This document shows, piece by piece, positions 13,232 to 19,593 of a DNA stretch of 19,593 nucleotides (position 1 is its first letter; every line of letters begins with the position of its first letter). The notes beneath the pieces are model-generated. The model saw only the letters and a program-made list of their open reading frames with translations. It searched no databases and was not told the DNA's origin. The stretch is taken from assembly GCA_964649415.1 (NCBI GenBank), contig CAZYSK010000099.1, forward strand, positions 1-19,593, given 5' to 3'. Both the position numbers and the translations under genes were made by a program. This stretch comes from CAZYSK01 sp964649415 (lineage in GTDB: Bacteria > Chloroflexota > Anaerolineae > B4-G1).

Positions 13232-14578
13232 ATGCGCACGCTGATCCGCAACGTAACGGCGATCACGCTGGACGACGAGGACCGCATTCTCCCCAACGTG
13301 GACATCGCCATCGAGGATGCTCGCATCGTGGACATCGGAAGCGACCCGGTCTTCCCCAGGAGCCGGGTCTACACCACGGCCGAGGTCATCGACGGGCGCG
13401 ACATGGTGGCGCTGCCCGCTTTCTTCAACGCCCACACCCACGCGGCCATGACGCTCGAGCGCGGCTGGGCCGAGGACCTGCCCTTCGAGCGCTGGCTCGA
13501 CGAGAAGATCTGGGTGGCCGAGTCGGCGCTGGAGGAGGAGGACGTCTACTGGGGCGCGGCGCTGGCCTGCTGCGAGATGCTGCGCGCCGGCGTGGTCGGC
13601 TTCGCCGATCACTACTTCTGGATGGACCAGACCGCCCGCGCCGTCGAGGAGAGCGGCATGAAGGCCCTCCTGGCCTGGTGCCACTTCGGCATCGGCACCG
13701 AGCACGAGCTGGGCGGCAAGACGCTCGAGGAGACGGTGGCCTTCGCCGAGCGCTGGAAGGGCGCGGCCAAGGGGCGCATCCGCACGACGATGGGGCCGCA
13801 CTCTACGTACATGGACCCACCCGAGGTGCTGCGGCGCTTCGCCGAGGAGGCCCGCCGCGTGGGCGTGGGCGCCCACTTCCACCTGAGCGAGTCCCACGCG
13901 CAGGTCGAGCGCTCCATCGAACGCCACGGCGAGACGCCCGTGGCGCTCGCGGGCTCGCTGGGGCTCCTGGATCTGCCGGAGCCCACGCTCGTGGCCCACT
14001 GCAACGTGGCGACGGACGACGACCTGGCGCTGCTGGCGGACAAAGGGACCTGGGTGGCCCACACGCCCAAGACCTACCAGAAGCTGGCCATGGAGATGCC
14101 GCCGGTGGCGCGCATGCTGGCCCGCGGCGTCAAGCTCGCGCTGGGTACCGACGGCCCGGCCTCCAACAGCGACCTCAACATGCTGGAGGTGATGCGCGCC
14201 ATGGGGCTGGCCCAGAAGGACGCCCAGAAGGACTCGGAGGCGATGCCGCGCACGCAACTCCTGCGGCTGGCGACCCAGGCCCCGGCCGCGGCTATGGGCT
14301 TCGCCGAGAGCGGGGTGCTGGCCCCGGGCCGCCCGGCCGACGTCATACTCATCGACACCACGGCCGCGCACTGGATCCCCCGGCACGACCTGGCCGCGGG
14401 CGTGGTCTACACGGCCCACCCGGGAGACGTGGCCTTCGTGTGGTGCGACGGCAAACTTCTCTACCGCCGGGGCCAATACCAGACGCTGGACGTCGAGCGC
14501 ATCCGCTATGAGGCCGAGCGGCGCGCTTTCCGCATGGTGGGCAAGCCGATGCGCCAGGTGCGCGCCTATCGCGCGTAG
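13232..14578 (+). CDS. Amidohydrolase, MtaD/TRZ-ATZ type (adenosine-derivative deaminase-like)
   Basis: 448 aa, the normal length for 5-methylthioadenosine/S-adenosylhomocysteine deaminase-type enzymes, which hydrolytically deaminate the adenine ring using one metal ion. The expected metal ligands are in place: NAHTHAAM (H68, H70), HFHLSES (H217), LVAHCN (H256) and GTDGPASNSDLNM (D307). It begins with the usual small beta-domain (TLIRNVTAITLDDEDRILPN) and ends with GRPADVILID-type sequence. One oddity is that the family's usual CPxSN segment reads HTPKTYQKLAM (from H277), so substrate choice may differ; it could act on another cyclic amidine or N-heterocycle. ATG 13232 is preceded by GAGGAGG (13221-13227). 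It stands alone, with long repeats upstream and a hairpin downstream. Confidence 0.85.
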   Translation: MRTLIRNVTAITLDDEDRILPNVDIAIEDARIVDIGSDPVFPRSRVYTTAEVIDGRDMVALPAFFNAHTHAAMTLERGWAEDLPFERWLDEKIWVAESALEEEDVYWGAALACCEMLRAGVVGFADHYFWMDQTARAVEESGMKALLAWCHFGIGTEHELGGKTLEETVAFAERWKGAAKGRIRTTMGPHSTYMDPPEVLRRFAEEARRVGVGAHFHLSESHAQVERSIERHGETPVALAGSLGLLDLPEPTLVAHCNVATDDDLALLADKGTWVAHTPKTYQKLAMEMPPVARMLARGVKLALGTDGPASNSDLNMLEVMRAMGLAQKDAQKDSEAMPRTQLLRLATQAPAAAMGFAESGVLAPGRPADVILIDTTAAHWIPRHDLAAGVVYTAHPGDVAFVWCDGKLLYRRGQYQTLDVERIRYEAERRAFRMVGKPMRQVRAYRA

Positions 14579-14647
14579 CCTGTTTTCTTCTCCTCTACTC
14601 CACGCACGACCGGGCCTGGTATGTCGCTGCGTGAGTGAAGCCCTGAG

Positions 14648-14667
14648 AGCACACGATCACGTGTGCT
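14648..14667. promoter_or_regulatory. Perfect 8-bp palindromic hairpin ahead of the first beta-helix gene
   Basis: AGCACACG, loop ATCA, CGTGTGCT. It lies 27 nt before ATG 14695 and 69 bp after the amidohydrolase stop. It could be an operator, a leader hairpin or an end signal for the upstream gene; no T-run follows. Confidence 0.55.
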
Positions 14668-14694
14668 GACGGGTATCGTACTTGAAGGGAGCGA

Positions 14695-16755
14695 ATGGTG
14701 AAACGATCCTTTGCCTTGCTGGCGACGAGTGGGTGGGCGCTATTGCCTGTGTTCGGGTTGATGCTGGCCCTGGCCGGTCGCGCTCCTGTGGCCCGCGCCG
14801 GCTCCCGCGTCGAGTCCCTTGCCCTCGCCGGGCATGCGCGCCCCCGCGCGGCTTGCGCGGTGCGCCTGAACGACACCCCATACCCGACCGTTCAGGCTGC
14901 GCTGGCCGCTGCCCAGGACGGCGACACGGTCAAGGTCTCGGGCACTTGCCACGAGCACGATCTGCTGGTGACGCGGACGCTGACACTCGAGGGGGGCTGG
15001 AACAGCCTGTTCACGGTCCGTGATCCGGTGCTGTACCTGACGACCATCGACGCCCAGATGGCCGGGCGAGTGCTGGCGATAGATGGCCAGGGCCGGATCA
15101 TTGCCCCCACGCTGCGGGACCTGACGTTGATCAACGGGCGCGCGGCCAGCGCCCCGGTTGGGCCGGGCCTGGGGGGCGGCCTCTACGCTGTCGATGCCGA
15201 ACCGCTCATCGTGGGCAACGTCGTCTCCAACTGCGTGGCCTACATGGGCACCCAAAGCGGCCTGGGACGGGGTGGGGGCGCGTACGTCGCCAGCGCCGGG
15301 GCGGGCACGCTCGTCAGCGGCAATCTGTTCGTGAATGACACCGCGCTCGCCGCCCCAGGCGAGGGGACCAGCGGCGCTGGCGGCGGGCTCTACTTCTCCG
15401 GGGTGGGCACCGTGCAGGCCAATACCTTTCGGGACAACACCGGGGCCGCTGACAGCTACAATCCGGGCTGGGGCGGCAGGCTGTATCTGAGCGGTGGGCC
15501 GGTGAAGGTGTTGTCCAACACGGTGCAGGGCAACCTCGCCTCGTGGAACTCCTCTGGCTACGGGGGCGGCGTGGCGCTGAGCGGGGTAGCGGCCGGCAGC
15601 CTGATCGCCGGCAACGTCATCAGTGCCAACGAGAGCAGTTGGGGGATGGGCCTGTGGGTCTACGGCATCGGCGGTGGGGTGTATCAGCAGCATGGCGGCC
15701 TGGTGACCTGGCAGGACAATCAGGTCGTGAACAACTGGGGCAACGAGGAGTGCGGAGGTGGCGGCGGCTGGGGCGGGGGCTTCCATCTGGCCTCCACCGA
15801 GGCCCTGTTCACCGGCACGCATGTGATACAGGGTAACTGCCCCGGCCCGTGGGCGGACAAGGGCGGCGGGCTGTACGTGGTGGGGGAGAGCAGCGTGGTC
15901 ACGATCAGCGGGGCCGCCATCCTTAGCAACACGGCCGCCGGTTCTACCTCGAACCCGGCGTTAGGCGGCGGCATCTATCTGGGCGCCGGGCGGCTGACGT
16001 TGCAGGATTCCACCGTACAGGGCAACAGTGTCGCCGGCTCGGGCGTGGCGAACAAAGGGGGCGGCTTGTACGCCGAGGGGGGGACGCTGCGTGTGGAGCG
16101 GAGCTTGATCCAGGGCAACACCGCGCCCCAGTGGGGCAACGGCGTGGGTGGCGGGCTGGCGCTGGAGGGCAACGTGGACGCTGTGCTGAACGCCAACCGT
16201 ATCCTGGGCAACAGCGCCAGCAAGCAGAGCGGGACGGGCCACGGCGGCGGCGTGTACGTGGACAGCAGCGGCGCGGTGGCGATGACCAACGACGTGATCG
16301 CCGCCAACTACGCGCGGACGGGCGGGTCGGCGCTCTACGCGCTGAGCCAGGTGCGCATGCTCCACAACACGGTGGCCGAGAACACCGGCCCCAGTGGGCT
16401 GGTCGCCGGCGCGGGGGGGACGCTGGCGTTGACCAACACGCTCGTCGCCAGCCACACCCTGGGCATCACGGCCACCGGTGGTACCGTTCTACCCATGCGC
16501 ACACTCTTCTGGCAGGACGGCCCCGGCGGCGTGCGTGGCACCGACCCGCTCGACGGCGCTCCGGCTTTTGTGGACCCGGCGGTGGGTGACTATCACATCC
16601 GCTTCGAGAGCGAGGCCCGCGACCAGGGGGTGGACGCCGGCGTGGCCGACGACCTGGACGGCCAGGCCCGAGGCGGCTTGCCTGACATCGGCGCCGACGA
16701 ATGGGTCAGCGAGGGGCTGCATGAACACCTCTACCTCCCACTTGTGCTGAGGTAG
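14695..16755 (+). CDS. Secreted right-handed beta-helix protein with C-terminal LPLVLR
   Basis: 686 aa. A signal peptide is clear: MVKRSF, a hydrophobic stretch, then APVARA before GSRVES. Residues ~60-130 carry the VQAALAAAQDGDTVKVSG and LTLEGGWN pattern that begins many pectate-lyase-fold surface proteins. This is followed by repeated turns rich in GGG-Y and N-I--N (for example GNLFVNDTA, NTVQGN, NRILGNSASKQ), typical of parallel beta-helix coils. The end reads DIGADEWVSE followed by YLPLVLR at the stop. There is no catalytic signature I can name; it may bind or cleave polysaccharide, or be a structural surface protein. ATG 14695 has AAGGGA just upstream; GTG 14698 is an alternative. It is a paralog of the next gene, 133 bp downstream, sharing the N-terminal pattern, the DIGADE motif and the C-terminal tail. 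Confidence 0.82.
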   Translation: MVKRSFALLATSGWALLPVFGLMLALAGRAPVARAGSRVESLALAGHARPRAACAVRLNDTPYPTVQAALAAAQDGDTVKVSGTCHEHDLLVTRTLTLEGGWNSLFTVRDPVLYLTTIDAQMAGRVLAIDGQGRIIAPTLRDLTLINGRAASAPVGPGLGGGLYAVDAEPLIVGNVVSNCVAYMGTQSGLGRGGGAYVASAGAGTLVSGNLFVNDTALAAPGEGTSGAGGGLYFSGVGTVQANTFRDNTGAADSYNPGWGGRLYLSGGPVKVLSNTVQGNLASWNSSGYGGGVALSGVAAGSLIAGNVISANESSWGMGLWVYGIGGGVYQQHGGLVTWQDNQVVNNWGNEECGGGGGWGGGFHLASTEALFTGTHVIQGNCPGPWADKGGGLYVVGESSVVTISGAAILSNTAAGSTSNPALGGGIYLGAGRLTLQDSTVQGNSVAGSGVANKGGGLYAEGGTLRVERSLIQGNTAPQWGNGVGGGLALEGNVDAVLNANRILGNSASKQSGTGHGGGVYVDSSGAVAMTNDVIAANYARTGGSALYALSQVRMLHNTVAENTGPSGLVAGAGGTLALTNTLVASHTLGITATGGTVLPMRTLFWQDGPGGVRGTDPLDGAPAFVDPAVGDYHIRFESEARDQGVDAGVADDLDGQARGGLPDIGADEWVSEGLHEHLYLPLVLR

Positions 16756-16888
16756 TTCCGCTGCCAGAGAACTGCATCGGGCGGTCGTCCCTTGCTCCCG
16801 TGACGCGCGAAAGGTGGGTGCGAATAACAGCCTGGAAGAGCGTAGGTCTGTCATCGAACAGAGAATCACTCAACCAGGAGGCAACAAG

Positions 16889-19393
16889 GTGAAAACGATC
16901 AAAACGGCTCGATTTCTTGTCTCGCTCGCACTCGCGCTCGGACTGGGTCTGGTCCTGGGGCTGCTGACGCTGTTGCGCGTCGAAGCACCCGCAGCCCGCG
17001 CCAACAATGTATTCCTCGTTCGCCCGCCGGACGTCGGCTGCGGGGCGTTCCTCAACTGCCGCACGTCTGTCCAGGCGGCGCTGCACATCGCCGGTGACGG
17101 CGACGAGATCCACGTCGCCACCGGTACCTACACCGACGCGGGAGGCACCGTGGCCGTCATCACCAAGACCGTGTGGCTGCAGGGCGGTTGGGACCTGGAT
17201 TTCACGGAGCAGGACCCAGAGGCGTATCCCACCACGCTCGACGGCCAGGGACTGGGCCAGGTGGTGGCCATCACCGGCGCGACGTCGGCCCCCACCATTA
17301 GCCCCACCATCGAGGGCTTCCGCATCACCGGCGGAGACGCGGCCCTCGCCCCCGGCTATCAGGCCGGTCGGGGTGGGGGCGTCTTCGCCTACCGCGCTGA
17401 CCCGCGCCTGCTGGGTAACACGATCTGGGGCAACACGGCCACCTCCAGCGGCACCGGCGAGGGCGGGGGTGTCTTCGTCGAGCAAGCCGCCGGCTCCAGC
17501 GTCATCAGCGGCAATGTGATCTACTCCAACACCGCCGCTGTAGGGCAGCCGGGGGTCGGCGGCGGCATCGGCACCCGCTTCGCCGAGATGATCTTGGTGA
17601 ACAACCACGTGCTCTCCAACACTGCCTGCGTCACGCACGGAGATGGGGGCGGTGTTCACGTGCTGGCGGGCGCGGTCACTGTCACCGGCAACCTCATTCG
17701 CGGCAACGTCGCGTCCGTGAACGGGAACGGCAACGGCGGCGGCATCAACTTCAGCTATGGCCGCCACCGGCTGGTCAACAACCAGATTCTGAGCAACACG
17801 GCCAGCCTGGGGACCTCGGCCAATGCCGGCGCCGGTGGCGTTGGCGTCGCGACGTACGTCCTGATCCAGGACAACGTCATCGCCTACAACCGCGCGGGGG
17901 TAGGCGCGACCGCCAACGAGGGCGGCGGCATCAACCTGGGCGGATCTGAACCGGTGACCGTCACCGGCAACCTGATCGCCCACAACGTCTGTGGCCCCAC
18001 CGCCGGTCACGGCGGCGGCCTCTCCGTTCACCTGGCCGGCTCCATCATCGACGACAACCGCATCCTGGACAACGTCGCCGCCGAGACGGGGTGGGGGGAG
18101 GGCGGCGGGATCTGGATCGACACGCCGACCGTCACCGTGCGCGCCAACCTGGTGCAGGGGAACGTGGCCGGCGTCTCCGGGGACGTGCGCGGAGGCGGGC
18201 TCTACGCCTGGCGCTACGCGGGCCTCGTCGTCGAAGCCAACCGCTTCTTCTCCAACACCGCGCTCGAGGGCGGTGGCCTGATGCTGCACAGCGTCGCTTT
18301 CACCGTGGCCAACAATTTCGTCGCCGCCAACCAGGCCACGACCGGCGCGGGCATCCGGGTGACCGGCGACGGGACCAACCCCGACAGCGACGGGTGCCTG
18401 TACCACAACACCGTTGCCGGCCACGCCGGGCAGGGGGTGGCCGTGGGCGACCACGCCACCGTGATCGCCGCGAACAACATCCTGGCGGACAACACCGTCG
18501 GCATCACGCTGACCGGCAGCGTCAGTGCCACGCTGGGCCACAACAGCACGCTGTTCTGGCCCGACGATAGCGGCAGCTTCGCCGGCATGGAGCCCACTCC
18601 CCGCATCGGCGATCCGGCTTTCGTGGACGCCGCCCGGTGGGACTACCACATCGGACCGGGCTCGGCCGCCATTGACGACGCGCGCGTGAACGTGCTGGAC
18701 AGCGACATAGACGGGCAGGCGCGGCCCTATCCCTCGCCAGGAGTCAATGACATCGGCGCCGACGAGTACCCGCCTGACTACGTGGTCTCGTCGTCGCCGG
18801 GCGACACAGCCTCGGCCCAGGCCGGGACGCAGGTCACCTACACCCACTTCGTGACGAACGTGGGCCGCCTGTCCGACACCTACACCGTTACGGCTGAGAC
18901 AGACGCTCCCGGCTGGTCGGTCGAGGTCGCGCCGGCAGTGCTAGGGCCGCTCGATGCCCAGAAGGCCGGCACCGTCGTCGTCACCGTCAGCGTGCCCGCG
19001 TCGGCCCCGGCCGGCGGGAGCGGCGCGACCCGTGTCGCTGCCACGTCGCAGGCCACGCCCACCGTTCGCGCCGTCGTCACCGATACGACCTCTGTCGCCT
19101 GCACGCCCTTCTCCTCCGCCGGCATCGACTACGCGCCGTCCGCGCCCGAGACGGGCAGGCCGGTGTGTTTCACCGGGACGGTCAGTGCCGGGGCCTCGGC
19201 GCCCTTGACCTTCACCTGGGCCTTTGGCGATGGGGCGACCGCCCTGGGCCAGGTCGTGACCCACACCTACGCCCACAGCGCCACCTACACCGTGTGGCTC
19301 ACCGCGACCAACCCCTGCGGTTGGGCGAACGCGAGCCAGGTGCTCTCCGTAGCCCCAGGCCAGCGCGTGTACCTGCCCGTGCTTCTCAGATAA
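16889..19393 (+). CDS. Secreted beta-helix protein with NEW3-like and PKD domains, C-terminal LPVLLR
   Basis: 834 aa from GTG 16889, chosen because AGGAGG at 16876-16881 sits 7 nt upstream and the product then starts directly with a signal peptide (KTIKTARFLVSLALALG..., cleavage likely after AARA). Residues ~40-620 form a right-handed beta-helix with recurring GGG, GN-I--N and NTA turns and end in DIGADEYPPDY. From ~631, YVVSSSPGDTASAQAGTQVT onward looks like a NEW3/CARDB-type beta-sandwich (FVTNVG..DTYTV). From ~743 a PKD domain contains FTWAFGDGAT (FGDG at 779-782), HTYAHSATYTVWLTATN. The last residues are RVYLPVLLR. A cell-surface or extracellular role, possibly adhesion or polysaccharide binding, is likely; no catalytic residues are evident. 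It is probably co-expressed with its upstream paralog, though it has its own strong ribosome site. Confidence 0.83.
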   Translation: MKTIKTARFLVSLALALGLGLVLGLLTLLRVEAPAARANNVFLVRPPDVGCGAFLNCRTSVQAALHIAGDGDEIHVATGTYTDAGGTVAVITKTVWLQGGWDLDFTEQDPEAYPTTLDGQGLGQVVAITGATSAPTISPTIEGFRITGGDAALAPGYQAGRGGGVFAYRADPRLLGNTIWGNTATSSGTGEGGGVFVEQAAGSSVISGNVIYSNTAAVGQPGVGGGIGTRFAEMILVNNHVLSNTACVTHGDGGGVHVLAGAVTVTGNLIRGNVASVNGNGNGGGINFSYGRHRLVNNQILSNTASLGTSANAGAGGVGVATYVLIQDNVIAYNRAGVGATANEGGGINLGGSEPVTVTGNLIAHNVCGPTAGHGGGLSVHLAGSIIDDNRILDNVAAETGWGEGGGIWIDTPTVTVRANLVQGNVAGVSGDVRGGGLYAWRYAGLVVEANRFFSNTALEGGGLMLHSVAFTVANNFVAANQATTGAGIRVTGDGTNPDSDGCLYHNTVAGHAGQGVAVGDHATVIAANNILADNTVGITLTGSVSATLGHNSTLFWPDDSGSFAGMEPTPRIGDPAFVDAARWDYHIGPGSAAIDDARVNVLDSDIDGQARPYPSPGVNDIGADEYPPDYVVSSSPGDTASAQAGTQVTYTHFVTNVGRLSDTYTVTAETDAPGWSVEVAPAVLGPLDAQKAGTVVVTVSVPASAPAGGSGATRVAATSQATPTVRAVVTDTTSVACTPFSSAGIDYAPSAPETGRPVCFTGTVSAGASAPLTFTWAFGDGATALGQVVTHTYAHSATYTVWLTATNPCGWANASQVLSVAPGQRVYLPVLLR

Positions 19394-19438
19394 TCCGTAG
19401 CGGAGTCGTGCTCTCGGAGCCTGCCGCGCGACGTCCAG

Positions 19439-19463
19439 CGCCCCGCCCCTCTCGGGCGGGGCG
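19439..19463 (+). terminator. GC-rich hairpin after the second beta-helix gene
   Basis: CGCCCCGCCC (19439-19448), loop CTCTC, GGGCGGGGCG (19454-19463): a perfect 10-bp stem 45 bp after the stop. No T-run follows, so it is terminator-like but not a textbook intrinsic terminator. Confidence 0.6.
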
Positions 19464-19490
19464 TCAGCCTCGCGCGGCCATCCTCGGACC

Positions 19491-19507
19491 GCGAGCATCT
19501 TGCTCGC
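19491..19507. repeat. Short palindrome GCGAGCA-TCT-TGCTCGC
   Basis: A perfect 7-bp stem with a 3-nt loop. It shares the string ATCTTGC with the REP palindromes near the RAYT gene but is otherwise different. The remaining bases to 19593 show no gene. Confidence 0.6.
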
Positions 19508-19593
19508 ATGCCCGGCGACCACGGTAAGCCGGGGGTAAGCGGGCTTTCGCAGCGAATAGCGCAACCCAGCTAGACCGAAGCCGCAACCCAGGG

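Noticed and set aside
12569..14476. 635-aa open frame on the - strand
   Set aside because: It covers the amidohydrolase antisense and runs through the intergenic repeats; no family signature was seen.
14740..15822. 360-aa open frame on the - strand
   Set aside because: Antisense to the first beta-helix gene; alanine/arginine/glutamine-rich with no recognisable domain.
16706..18847. 713-aa open frame on the - strand
   Set aside because: It is antisense to the second beta-helix gene, which has a signal peptide, repeats and a strong ribosome site. The antisense product is a low-complexity valine/glycine/aspartate-rich chain, as expected from high-GC third positions.

Overview
The window looks like a chromosomal stretch from a high-GC bacterium, most likely a Chloroflexota (Anaerolineae-type) genome. 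This is inferred from the style of the genes: an nSTAND-WD40 protein of the form common there, secreted beta-helix proteins ending in LPLVLR or LPVLLR, and intergenic regions full of short inverted and direct repeats. There is no rRNA or marker gene here to settle the taxonomy.

Layout, left to right, with all convincing genes on the + strand. Bases 1-140 are the last codons of a sugar/nucleoside-type ABC transporter permease. Bases 141-1090 are a mobile/repeat zone: a 13-bp-stem hairpin, a REP-associated tyrosine transposase (RAYT, 483-1001), and 28-bp palindromes of one REP-like family on both sides of it. Bases 1144-7132 are a foreign-looking operon. They start with a short chimeric gene carrying the first ~62 residues of a type I restriction HsdR subunit, followed by an amino-type DNA methyltransferase, an 846-aa protein with two separate GHKL ATPase modules (an Hsp90/MORC-like one and a complete histidine-kinase core), and a 579-aa protein that starts with a divergent receiver (REC-like) domain. 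The last three genes abut or overlap (TAG|ATG, then an 8-nt overlap) and have much lower GC than their surroundings: 29/60 GC by hand count at 4261-4320, against 45/60 at 13441-13500. Bases 7267-11493 encode a 1408-aa nSTAND ATPase with one membrane helix and 15 WD40 repeats. Bases 11731-12633 encode a DUF362 protein and 13232-14578 an MtaD-like amidohydrolase. These two are separated by about 600 bp of duplicated intergenic DNA. Bases 14695-16755 and 16889-19393 encode two paralogous secreted right-handed beta-helix proteins. The window closes with a GC-rich terminator-like hairpin and a second palindrome.

The most interesting unit is 1144-7132. A DNA modification enzyme is translationally coupled to a soluble histidine kinase whose input module is an Hsp90/MORC-type ATPase. 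That kinase in turn overlaps the gene for its likely phospho-acceptor, a receiver domain with a roughly 110-residue insertion fused to an unrecognised C-terminal region. The arrangement suggests a phosphorelay-controlled modification or anti-mobile-element system. No nuclease is recognisable in it, so the effector would have to lie in the unknown part of the receiver protein, or be the neighbouring nSTAND protein, or be absent. The HsdR fragment and the RAYT/REP cluster at its left edge fit a defence or mobile island with a history of gene breakage. The function is inference; the motifs and gene order are directly visible.
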